The notes under the pieces were generated by a model. The model saw only the letters and a program-made list of their open reading frames with translations. It had not been told where the DNA came from and searched no databases. A stretch of DNA of 64,000 nucleotides, taken from NCBI GenBank assembly GCA_947494975.1, contig CANLXA010000003.1, forward strand, positions 558,001 to 622,000, read 5' to 3'. A program made the position numbers and the translations under genes. This DNA comes from an uncultured Roseicyclus sp. Lineage in GTDB: Bacteria > Pseudomonadota > Alphaproteobacteria > Rhodobacterales > Rhodobacteraceae. Every line of letters starts with the position of its first letter. Position 1 is the first letter of the stretch. Positions 54,139 through 62,227 of the stretch are shown in pieces.

Positions 54139-55418
54139 TGGATCTGAAGCACCTCGACAACACCCTCCTTGACGGACGAACCAAGGGCATCCCCGGAACG
54201 GCCGCTCCGTTTCGCCTTGGCGATATCGGGGCCCAGGGCTGGAACGTCATGGAGGAGGACCTGCCCCTACCGCTGATGCTGCTCAGGCGCTCACATCTTG
54301 ACCACAACGCAGTAGTATTCGGGGATTACCTCACGGCGCACGACCTGTCGCTTGCCCCCCACGGCAAAACGACGATGACGCCACAGCTGTTCGATGAGCA
54401 ATTGGCACATGGCGCTTGGGGGATCACGGCGGCCACTGTGCAGCAGGCGCTTGTCATGCAGCACTATGGCGTGCAGCGCATCCTCCTTGGCAATCAGCTG
54501 ATCGGCAAGTCGGCGGTGGCCAGTGTCTCCGCGATGCTGCACCGCGACCCGGATCTGGCATTCTATTGCTTCGTCGACTCCCCCGCACAATTGGCGCTGA
54601 TTGAGCGGCATTTGAGCGCGGCACCGCCGCCCGGCCCCGTGCGCGTCCTGCTTGAAGTGGGTGTTGAGGGCGGGCGCACCGGCGTGCGAACGCGCGCGGA
54701 GGCGGACGCCTTGGCTCAGGCCATCGCCCGGGCCGATCCACAGCTTATCCGCTTTGCAGGCGTTGCCGCCTTCGAGGGCGTCGTTCCCGGCATTGCCGAC
54801 AGCGCGGATCCCGTCGCCGCCTATGCCGAGGCGGTCGTCGATATCGCGACCGCTCTGCCGCCAGCCCTCCTGAACGGGTTGGACGAGTTTATCCTGACCG
54901 GAGGCGGGTCGGCGCATTTCGACATGATGGCGCGGGCCTTTGCGACGCTGTCCCTGCCCGTCCAGATCCGCATTGTCCTGCGCAGCGGATGCTATATCAC
55001 CAACGATTCCGGAACTTACTTCGCGGCACAGGAAATCGCCCGCAAAGATCCGTCCCGAAGCTGGTCCTCCACGCTGAAACCCGCGCTGGAGATATGGGCC
55101 TATGTGCAATCCCGCCCGGAGCCGGAACTTGCACTGCTGACCATGGGCAAACGCGACGCCCCTTATGATGCGGGCCTGCCGGTGCCGTTTGCGCGCCATG
55201 TGCCCGGCAAGGGAACAGCGCCAATTGGACCGGCGGAGATTTTCGCGATGAATGATCAACACGCCTTCGTGCGCCTGCCCGCGACAAGCGATTGGCAGGT
55301 CGGCGACATGATCGGCAGCGGCATCTCGCATCCCTGCACGGCGTTCGACAAATGGCGGTTCCTGCCCATCGTCAATGATGCCTACGACGTCACGGACGGC
55401 GTGTTGACCGAGTTCTAG
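54138..55418 (+). CDS. DSD1-like PLP amino-acid deaminase (alanine racemase-fold)
   Basis: A 426-aa fold-type III PLP enzyme of the D-serine dehydratase/D-threonine aldolase group. PLP Lys lies in LSLAPHGKTTMTPQLF; FILTGGGSAHFDMM is the phosphate loop; C-terminal GSGISHPCTAFDKW and VNDAYDVTDGVLTEF carry the His-x-Cys Zn site and end of the DSD1-like domain. Likely deaminates a D- or hydroxy-amino acid to a keto acid. Last gene of the six-gene operon; the RidA across the convergent stop would clear the enamine it releases. Confidence 0.87.
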   Translation: MDLKHLDNTLLDGRTKGIPGTAAPFRLGDIGAQGWNVMEEDLPLPLMLLRRSHLDHNAVVFGDYLTAHDLSLAPHGKTTMTPQLFDEQLAHGAWGITAATVQQALVMQHYGVQRILLGNQLIGKSAVASVSAMLHRDPDLAFYCFVDSPAQLALIERHLSAAPPPGPVRVLLEVGVEGGRTGVRTRAEADALAQAIARADPQLIRFAGVAAFEGVVPGIADSADPVAAYAEAVVDIATALPPALLNGLDEFILTGGGSAHFDMMARAFATLSLPVQIRIVLRSGCYITNDSGTYFAAQEIARKDPSRSWSSTLKPALEIWAYVQSRPEPELALLTMGKRDAPYDAGLPVPFARHVPGKGTAPIGPAEIFAMNDQHAFVRLPATSDWQVGDMIGSGISHPCTAFDKWRFLPIVNDAYDVTDGVLTEF

Positions 55419-55813
55419 CTGCGCTGCGCCTCTTGGCGGCGGTTGGGGGCATAGGCCACGCAGTCGAGCTCATACTTCAGCATCGTGCCCAGAACGCCGG
55501 TGATGGTCGTGCGGGTTGGGCGCGGGTCACTGAAATACTCGGCGTAGATCCGGTTGTGCTCGGCCACATCTTCAGGCCGCGCAAGGTAACAGCTCACGTT
55601 GATCACGTGATCGAGGCTCAGCCCCTCAGCCTGCAAGATCGCCTCCAGGTTCTCGATCGAGCGGCGCATTTCCTCTTCGAACGAGCCGTTGATGATGTGC
55701 CCGTCCGTCCGATCAACGGAGGCCTGCCCGGAGACGAATACAAGATCGCCCGCGACGATGGCGGGGCTGAACGGAAGATCGGACCTTGCGCCTTGTTCTA
55801 CGATTTTCAGCAC
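55415..55813 (-). CDS. ridA: RidA-family reactive enamine/imine deaminase
   Basis: A 132-aa RidA/YjgF-type protein. GDLVFVSGQASVD, HVINVSCYLARPEDVAEHN, PRPTRTTITG (catalytic Arg) and LKYELDCVAY are family motifs. It hydrolyses 2-aminoacrylate-type enamines released by PLP enzymes. It is the last gene of the SDR-GntR-RidA operon, convergent with the DSD1-like deaminase with four-base stop overlap, which is a functional match. Confidence 0.92.
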   Translation of the reverse strand: MLKIVEQGARSDLPFSPAIVAGDLVFVSGQASVDRTDGHIINGSFEEEMRRSIENLEAILQAEGLSLDHVINVSCYLARPEDVAEHNRIYAEYFSDPRPTRTTITGVLGTMLKYELDCVAYAPNRRQEAQRS

Positions 55814-55831
55814 GGAGGAGGCCTCTCGATT

Positions 55832-56839
55832 TCAGGTGTCTGTCGGCGGAACGAACTGCACGTCGAAACTGTGCACAGCCCCGCGCGCCTTGCGGTCCGC
55901 AAGACTGTTGTAGATCTTGGGCAGGACGGCCTGCATCCAATCGGCGGCCCGCACCACAAATCCCGGCCCCTCGGCGTCCAACCCATAGGAATAGATCGGG
56001 GTCTCCGGCCGCGACGCGGCGCGGATTTGCGGCAGCCAGGCGGAGTTGGCATAGCCCACCACGACATCCGGGTCGAACCGCGCCACGGCTTCCAGAACCG
56101 GGTCCGCGCCGCCCGCCATGTCCTCCTGATACACCGTCGCGACGTCAAGTTCGCATGACGGGCCATACTGCGCCGCCGCTTGTATGATTGCATCGCGTCG
56201 CAGGCGCTGTTCGTTGGAGGCAATTTCACTGTCGAGATAGAGGACGCGACCGGGCGCGTCCCCGAACTGCAGGAACATATCCCGAAATGCCTGATGGTAA
56301 TCAAGCCGGTAGCTATGCACGCGCGGATGGATCAGCGTCTGATCGATCACGCTGATCTGGCTTGCGGTGGTGTCGAGGAAATCCAGCCGCGTCTCGCCGG
56401 TGATCGAGGTCAGCACGATCACATCCAGTGCGTCCCATACATCCATCGGCATCTTGGCGTTGGTGAAACTGCCAAGGATGAATTCATGGCCATCCGAGAC
56501 CACGGCCTGCTCAAGCCCCGAGACCAGCCTTGTGTAGAAATCATTGTTGAAGATGCCGCCGCCCACCACATCGCGGTTGTAGAAAAACCCAACCCGGTGA
56601 TGGGCTTCGGCCCATGGAGTGCGCTCAAGAAATGAGCCGCGCCCCACTTGCCTGACGATGATGCCCTCGGCCTCAAGATCCTTGAGCGTCTTGACCACGG
56701 TGATCAGCGAAAAGGCGCAAAACCGCGCGATCTCGTTTTGCGACTCGATCCTGTCGCCCGGCCGCAATCCAGCGGCCTTCCAGCGATGGAACAGCAATTC
56801 ACGCAGTTGCAGATGTCGCGGCGCAAGGTCGGTTTTCAT
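55832..56839 (-). CDS. GntR-family regulator with periplasmic-binding-protein-like sensor (AraR type)
   Basis: A 335-aa regulator. GntR helix-turn-helix occupies about residues 3-70 (GLRPGDRIESQNEIARFCAF, TVVKTLKDLEAEGIIVRQVG), and a LacI/Peripla_BP_3-like ligand domain follows (about 80-330; GGIFNNDFYTRLVSGLEQA, VIVLTSI, PDVVVGYANSAWL). This resembles AraR-like GntR proteins that sense sugars. I chose ATG 56839 since it forms an ATGA overlap with the upstream SDR stop. It is the only dedicated regulator inside 40.5-64 kb except AraC and is the best candidate for the TAACATGAT sites. Confidence 0.88.
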   Translation of the reverse strand: MKTDLAPRHLQLRELLFHRWKAAGLRPGDRIESQNEIARFCAFSLITVVKTLKDLEAEGIIVRQVGRGSFLERTPWAEAHHRVGFFYNRDVVGGGIFNNDFYTRLVSGLEQAVVSDGHEFILGSFTNAKMPMDVWDALDVIVLTSITGETRLDFLDTTASQISVIDQTLIHPRVHSYRLDYHQAFRDMFLQFGDAPGRVLYLDSEIASNEQRLRRDAIIQAAAQYGPSCELDVATVYQEDMAGGADPVLEAVARFDPDVVVGYANSAWLPQIRAASRPETPIYSYGLDAEGPGFVVRAADWMQAVLPKIYNSLADRKARGAVHSFDVQFVPPTDT

Positions 56840-57639
56840 GTCTCGGGGTCCCATAACATTTGCTGAGCGAGGATTCCGCCATCCACATACAACATTTGAC
56901 CCGTAATATAACTCGCTGCCTCCGACGCCAGAAAGAGAGCGGCCCCCGCAACATCGCCCGGCGCGCCGATACGGCCAAGCGGGATCTGCGCGGCGGCGTT
57001 TTTGCGTCTACCTGCCCGGCTGAGGCCGGGATGGGTCAGCGGCGTATCGACAAGACCCGGGCCAACCCCGTTCACCCGGATACCCTGTTGGGCCAACGTC
57101 ACGGCAAGCGAGCGGACCATCATCAGCACGGCACCCTTGGATGTGTCGTAGGCGACGCTGTTCTTCTCAGCGGCGTGGCCGTTCGTCGATCCGGTGCACA
57201 CAATCGACGGATTGGACTGCGCGGGAGTAACTTGGTTGGCAAAGGCCTGCGCGCACAGCAGATAGCCTTTGACGTTGAGGTTCAACGTCCGGTCAATCTG
57301 GTCTTCGGTCAGCTCGGAGAACGGGACGTCAAAGAAGCTCCCGGCGTTGCACACCAGCGTATCGAGCCCACCCAGTAAGGCGCATGCCTCGGTGATGACA
57401 TCCCGCGCGCCAGCGGACGTGCTCAGGTCGGCCTGAACATAGTGGCACTCCGACAGTTCCGCCAAGCGGTCGCACGCGCCGTTGTCAGTGGACGTATGGG
57501 CGTTGATCACCACACGTGCGCCTTCCTGCGCAAAGCCTGTGGCGATCGCCAGTCCGATGCCATGGGTGGCCCCGGTCACGCAGACGCGGCGCGGTTCCGA
57601 CGGCGATTGTTCCTGTCCCACGGCCTTCACTTGCTCCAC
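56836..57639 (-). CDS. SDR-family dehydrogenase
   Basis: A 267-aa classical SDR: VCVTGATHGIGLAIA, LVCNAGSFFD, VCTGSTNGHAAEKNSVAYDTSK-type active site (YDTSKGA) and YITGQMLYVDGGILAQ. GTG start at 57639. It is divergent from the NagA-like gene, with a GntR-type site in the 45 bp between, and leads the SDR-GntR-RidA operon. Confidence 0.88.
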   Translation of the reverse strand: MEQVKAVGQEQSPSEPRRVCVTGATHGIGLAIATGFAQEGARVVINAHTSTDNGACDRLAELSECHYVQADLSTSAGARDVITEACALLGGLDTLVCNAGSFFDVPFSELTEDQIDRTLNLNVKGYLLCAQAFANQVTPAQSNPSIVCTGSTNGHAAEKNSVAYDTSKGAVLMMVRSLAVTLAQQGIRVNGVGPGLVDTPLTHPGLSRAGRRKNAAAQIPLGRIGAPGDVAGAALFLASEAASYITGQMLYVDGGILAQQMLWDPET

Positions 57640-57650
57640 CAGCCTGACCT

Positions 57651-57675
57651 GTTAATATCATAACATGCTAATAGG
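57651..57675. promoter_or_regulatory. GntR-type site (promoter C)
   Basis: ATAACATGCTAATAGG (57660-57675), near-palindromic around CATG, in the 45-bp gap between the GTG of the SDR gene and the ATG of the NagA-like gene. It shares TAACATG with sites at 41818 and 63810. Confidence 0.55.
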
Positions 57676-57684
57676 GGATTTGGG

Positions 57685-58866
57685 ATGACTGTCAATCAAC
57701 GGTGGGTCAACGTCACCTCGATCACCCCCGATGGCCCTACGTCTCGCGATGTGTTGATCCGCGGCGACAGGTTTGCGGATTTCATAGATCCCGACACGGC
57801 AACCGGTGCCGATTGGCGGCGCATCGACGGAAATGGCGCGATCTTGTTTCCCGGTATCATCGACGTTTTGCAGCACGGCATGTTCCGGCATCTCTATGGC
57901 GACGCCCTGCCCGGTGCCGTGGCGGAGGCGTCGCAATTCCTGCCGTCCTGTGGGGCCACAGCGTTTTTGCCGTCATTCGGCTGTACCCCCGTCCCTCGGA
58001 TGTTCGAGGTCTTGAAGGAACTTGGGCGCCAATGCACGGAGGCCAGCGGAGCCCGCGCCCTTGGCGTGCACAGCGAAGGCCCTTGTTTTGCGGTCGCAGG
58101 CGCGCATAACCCAGAGAACCTCGCGCTGCCAAGTGTGGATCTCGCGCAAAGCATGCTGGACGCAGCCGACGGCACGCTGTTGGCCGTCACCATCGCCCCA
58201 GAATTGCCCGGAGCGGAGGCGTTCATAGCCCACATGAAAGCGGCGGGCGTGTCCGTCCACCTCGGCCATACCAATGCCGCGCCCCACGATGTGCCGCGAT
58301 ATGTGTCCTGGGGGATCGATGCGGTGACACATATTTTCAACGCGATGCCACCGGTGCCCTATGGCGGCATGGGCATCCATCCCTATTCCCTGCCCGACGC
58401 GCTGTTGGCCGAGCCAGACCTTGCGATTGGCCTGATCTGCGACGGCATCCACACGGATCCGGGGTTTGTCCGCCTGTTGGCGCAATTGCCCAAGCATCGG
58501 ATTTTTCTGGAAACCGACGCGATGAAATTCGCAGGCGCTGAGGATCAATCTTTCGAGTTTTATCCCGGCTACCGTGTCTACAGCGAGAAGGGGAATGCGG
58601 TGCATGACGAAAACGGCGGGCTTTGCGGCTCATCCCTGACGCCGGACGAGGCGATGGCGAACTATTTGAAGTTGGGCGGCGCCGATCTTGTTCGCGCAAG
58701 CCACGCCACAAGCCTAGTGCCCGCCCGCGTCTTGGGACGGGAGGCCGATATGGGTAGTATAAGTGCGGGCAAACTGGCTGATTTCGCCGTACTCGACCCC
58801 GTTTCACACGCGGTCAAGGCCACATATGTCGGGGGTGTCGAACGCTACCGTGCAACTGCCGACTGA
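57685..58866 (+). CDS. NagA-like N-acetylglucosamine-6-phosphate deacetylase family protein
   Basis: A 393-aa amidohydrolase of the NagA group. Metal and active-site patterns are LGVHSEGPCF (Glu of the HxEGP motif), VHLGHTNAA (His), AVTHIFNAM (His) and ICDGIHTD; ADFAVLD near the end is the beta-sandwich strand. The N-terminal site IIDVLQHG resembles the E. coli DVQLNG, without His-x-His. It would remove an acetyl group from an amino-sugar phosphate or analogue. Divergent from the SDR-GntR operon. Confidence 0.85.
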   Translation: MTVNQRWVNVTSITPDGPTSRDVLIRGDRFADFIDPDTATGADWRRIDGNGAILFPGIIDVLQHGMFRHLYGDALPGAVAEASQFLPSCGATAFLPSFGCTPVPRMFEVLKELGRQCTEASGARALGVHSEGPCFAVAGAHNPENLALPSVDLAQSMLDAADGTLLAVTIAPELPGAEAFIAHMKAAGVSVHLGHTNAAPHDVPRYVSWGIDAVTHIFNAMPPVPYGGMGIHPYSLPDALLAEPDLAIGLICDGIHTDPGFVRLLAQLPKHRIFLETDAMKFAGAEDQSFEFYPGYRVYSEKGNAVHDENGGLCGSSLTPDEAMANYLKLGGADLVRASHATSLVPARVLGREADMGSISAGKLADFAVLDPVSHAVKATYVGGVERYRATAD

Positions 58867-58873
58867 CGGTATC

Positions 58874-61114
58874 TCACGCTGCCAAAATCCTGTTGAGTAT
58901 CGCGGCCAGTGCCACAAGCAACGCCGGATGCGGATCGGGGGCGGTCTGCGTGGCCTCAAGCACGTCAACCGCCAAACTAGCATCCGGGTGGCGGGATCGG
59001 CGCGCCTCAGGCGTCAGGGCAGCCAGTGCCGCCAAGGTAGCCCCGGTGTCGTCCGTATCATAGGCCGCGGCAAGCGCCCGCAACCGGCTGGCCCGCTCGG
59101 GCGCCGTGTCACGGATCCGTCGCGCCAACCGAACCAGCATCTGAGGCATCACCAGCCCGGCCCGCGCCTCTTCCCGCCGCCATTGATGGGAGAACTCCTC
59201 CTCGCAGGACAGGATTTTGGTGATCGCGAGCAAGACAACCTTGCTGCGAGGCTCGGATATATTCGTTGACCGATCCACCGCCTGCTCAAGATAGAGGCCG
59301 ACCAAATCCAAGGTACTGTCGCGATCCTTCAGCTTGCCCAGGGCCGAGGCCGCCGCCAGCCTGCAATCCAGATCGGGATCATCAACCAGCATCGCGCGGA
59401 TCCGTGGCAAGGACGCGGCATGGCCGATCTCCCCCAGCGACCGCGCGGCGCGCGCGCGTAGCAAGGGGTTGCCATCGTCCAGCAAGACGGCGACGCGCGG
59501 CGCGCTGGAGCCCGCCCTCAAGCGCCCGAGTGATCCCAGGGCCGCGTATTGCAACTCCACCAACCCCTCATAATCAAGCACCGTCTCCAGCGCGCCGACC
59601 ACGGGTGGATGCGGCCCGATATGGCCAAGTGCCCGGATCGCGTCGTGGCGTACGTCGAAGCTGGGATCGCGCAGCGCGGCAATCAGCTCCTCTTTGGCCA
59701 GCGGGCTGCCCACCCCGCCAAACCGGAATGCGAGGTCGCGGCGGCGATCCTCCGATGTGCGGCTGGCATACCGATTGATCCCCCACAGCGCCTTCATCGG
59801 ATTGCCGGTGGTAAAATGGGTGAGGAAATCACGCACAGACAACGCGCCTTCTTCGCGTAACCGGCTGAACAACAGCGCCGAAATCGCCGTGAGGCCCGCC
59901 GCAAGCAAGAACAGCACTTCGTAATTGCCCAATTCCAGCCCGAACACCTCAATCTGGCGCGCCCCGAGCCATGCCAGCAGGAATCCCGCCGCAAACGTCA
60001 CCAGCCCCCCGGCCAGACCGTCAATGCTGTAATGCAGGGTCGTGTATCCCTCCTTGGAGGCCGGTGGGATCACGTTGAGCATATAGACATGGGCCACGGC
60101 GATCCCGGCCTGAAACACAAAGCCGAACAGAAAGAACGCCATCGGAACCAACCACTGGACGCCCCAGACCTCTGGCCTGAGCAAGGGCAGCGAGAGAAGC
60201 AGCGCGATCTGTCCCATCTGCAATGTCGTTCGGATGGCCCGTGTTCCATAGCGGTCCACAAACCATCCGGCCGTGACGTTGCCGGCCGCCGAACCGACGG
60301 GGATCAGAGCCACCAACAGCACCAGCGCCCCTGAGCTGATCCCCAGACGATCCCGGAAAAACAGGATCAGGAACAGGCTGATCGCCACAAAGACGATGCT
60401 TTGCAATGCGGAGGCAAACAGGTAGATCACGAAGTTGCGGTCGCGCAGCGGTTCGGCAATAGACGCGCGCCGGACGGCGTTGGCCCCGCTCGATTGTCCG
60501 CCCCGCAGCCCCAGCAACATAAGCGCACCGACAATGCCGACGACGATCCCGACCGCAAAGACCGGCATGAACCGGTCCAGCCCCGTCCGACTGTCGAGCC
60601 AGATCTGAATGACCCACGACACGCCAAGCGCCACCGGCACATAGGCCAGCGCCATGCGCCCGGCGATCCGGCCCCGCACTGCGCGCGGCATGAACTCCTG
60701 GCTCCACGGGACAATGGCGGCCTCGGCCAGACTGCGGCAGATGGCAAAGCCAAGCATTGCCGCCAGCAAGATCGCGAACACCGCGTCTGGCCGTGCGGCA
60801 AATGCCGGAACGATCAGGAACAAGCCCAGAAACACGTAGCGGGACGTCAACGCCGTGGTGGCGACGCGGCGGCTACCGAACCGCAAGACGATGGGCAATG
60901 CCAACACGCCAAGCGCCTGAAAAAACGGCATGATCCCGGCCAACAATCCGATCCGGCCTTCATCCATGCCAAGCTCTGCCGCAAAGAGCGTTAGCGGCGC
61001 GGTGACGGTGCACAGCGTGGCCGTGCCCGTCATCACGGTGAAGAGGTAGAGCCACGGCAGCCGCCGCATCTTGTCGTAATCACTCTGCCCCTGATTGGGC
61101 AGCGCGCCGGTCAC
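58874..61114 (-). CDS. MFS transporter fused to a C-terminal HEAT-repeat domain
   Basis: A 746-aa protein. Residues about 20-420 form an MFS fold with ~12 helices (WLYLFTVMTGTATLCTVTAP, TSRYVFLGLFLIVPAFAARP, WFVDRYGTRAI). Residues about 465-640 form PBS/HEAT-like helical repeats (FDVRHDAIRALGHIG, LQYAALGSLGRLRAG, LLRARAARSLGEIGHAASLP, CRLAAASALGKLKD). A helical tail follows. HEAT units on an MFS protein are unusual. GTG start overlaps the sialidase stop (GTGA). Probably an importer whose cytosolic repeats bind another protein; the substrate may be the sialidase product. Confidence 0.85.
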   Translation of the reverse strand: MTGALPNQGQSDYDKMRRLPWLYLFTVMTGTATLCTVTAPLTLFAAELGMDEGRIGLLAGIMPFFQALGVLALPIVLRFGSRRVATTALTSRYVFLGLFLIVPAFAARPDAVFAILLAAMLGFAICRSLAEAAIVPWSQEFMPRAVRGRIAGRMALAYVPVALGVSWVIQIWLDSRTGLDRFMPVFAVGIVVGIVGALMLLGLRGGQSSGANAVRRASIAEPLRDRNFVIYLFASALQSIVFVAISLFLILFFRDRLGISSGALVLLVALIPVGSAAGNVTAGWFVDRYGTRAIRTTLQMGQIALLLSLPLLRPEVWGVQWLVPMAFFLFGFVFQAGIAVAHVYMLNVIPPASKEGYTTLHYSIDGLAGGLVTFAAGFLLAWLGARQIEVFGLELGNYEVLFLLAAGLTAISALLFSRLREEGALSVRDFLTHFTTGNPMKALWGINRYASRTSEDRRRDLAFRFGGVGSPLAKEELIAALRDPSFDVRHDAIRALGHIGPHPPVVGALETVLDYEGLVELQYAALGSLGRLRAGSSAPRVAVLLDDGNPLLRARAARSLGEIGHAASLPRIRAMLVDDPDLDCRLAAASALGKLKDRDSTLDLVGLYLEQAVDRSTNISEPRSKVVLLAITKILSCEEEFSHQWRREEARAGLVMPQMLVRLARRIRDTAPERASRLRALAAAYDTDDTGATLAALAALTPEARRSRHPDASLAVDVLEATQTAPDPHPALLVALAAILNRILAA

Positions 61115-62202
61115 GCCACCGCCCCGAGCCGCAGATGGTAGCCCTTGATCACATGCTGTCCGTCTTCAACGGCCCAACACGTCGCCAACACGCCAGTCTT
61201 GGACAGGCGCAACAAGGCCGGTTGTCCGAAGCGCAGGCTCGCGAATTGATCAACGATGCTCTCGGTGGCGCTGGCCTGTGTTGTCGCCCCGAAAATCGGA
61301 ACCTCCGCCTCAACCTCCACGATATTCGCGTTCAGTCGCAATACCCGGACCGTCAGGCCAACTGGTGCCTCGCGGTGGCAATGAATGGTCAGGACCTGCT
61401 TGTCGCCAAGCGCCATGATGCCCGAAGCCTGCCCCATGATACCCGTCCGGATCGCGGGCCCAAAGCTTTCGCCGCAATCATGCGACACGGCGATATGGTT
61501 ATCGAGGTTCGCCTGCGCCGCCACGTCATAGGCCCAGAAAATAACCGCCACCCGATTTCCGCCCAGATGGCACAGACGGCATTCCCACGGTGCGATCCGC
61601 CCGCCGGGAGCTCGAAAGAACACCGAAAGCCGGGCCCATGTCGTGCCCCCATCGTCGCTGGCGATGATCCAGCCCTCATGACCATCATGTCCCAGATGAA
61701 ACGGCGCAGCAGCCGCCAGAATGCGCCCCGATGGCAGCACGATGGCCGGACCGGACAGCTCCAGCGGTGCGCCCTCGACCGAGAAGTCAGCCGGCGGTGT
61801 CCATGTGCGTCCCTGATCTTCCGATACCGACATCCGATTGCGGAGTGGCAGCAGGGCCATGGTGTCCGGATCGACAATCGGGGTCAGCATGTCGGGGCGT
61901 TCAAACACGTATCCCGTCGCCAGAATACGCCCGTCTGGCAAAACGACCGGTTTGAAGCTTTCGGAGGCAAGCTCGGTTCCGTTATGCAAGGGTACGGGCG
62001 CGTCCCACGTCAGGCCGCAATCTCGGCTGTGCGACACGACGGCGCGCATATCGGCGGCATCAAAGGCTTGTCCAATAGAAAACATCGCCAGAAGATCGCC
62101 GCCCTGCAATTTCACGACACCGGCAAACACCGCTTGGCGGCTGACCAGCAACGGCGCCGGATTGGCATAGATCGTGACCTCGCGTTCAACGTCTATGTGC
62201 AT
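61111..62202 (-). CDS. Sialidase/BNR-repeat family protein
   Basis: A 363-aa six-bladed propeller of the BNR/exo-alpha-sialidase superfamily. Asp-box-like repeats: SHSRDCGLTWDAP, SVSEDQGRTWTP, IASDDGGTTWARL, AVSHDCGESFGPA. SESFKPVVLPDGRILATGYV, with similar DGR phrases, is typical. There is no signal peptide, so it should be cytoplasmic, which is odd for a host-glycan sialidase and fits a glycoside hydrolase or lyase acting after uptake. The ATG at 62202 has GGGAAGG upstream. It is coupled to M81 (25 bp) and to the MFS-HEAT gene. Confidence 0.82.
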   Translation of the reverse strand: MHIDVEREVTIYANPAPLLVSRQAVFAGVVKLQGGDLLAMFSIGQAFDAADMRAVVSHSRDCGLTWDAPVPLHNGTELASESFKPVVLPDGRILATGYVFERPDMLTPIVDPDTMALLPLRNRMSVSEDQGRTWTPPADFSVEGAPLELSGPAIVLPSGRILAAAAPFHLGHDGHEGWIIASDDGGTTWARLSVFFRAPGGRIAPWECRLCHLGGNRVAVIFWAYDVAAQANLDNHIAVSHDCGESFGPAIRTGIMGQASGIMALGDKQVLTIHCHREAPVGLTVRVLRLNANIVEVEAEVPIFGATTQASATESIVDQFASLRFGQPALLRLSKTGVLATCWAVEDGQHVIKGYHLRLGAVA

Positions 62203-62227
62203 GGCCGAGCCTTCCCAAAGCGGCGGG

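Noticed and set aside
54138-55418. KTTM instead of KTHK at the PLP lysine of the DSD1-like enzyme
   Set aside because: APHGKTTM is the usual form in the amino-acid-deaminase branch of this family, so it is not an anomaly.
57685-58866. Missing N-terminal His-x-His in the NagA-like protein
   Set aside because: E. coli-type NagA also lacks it (single-metal form), so it does not signal inactivity.
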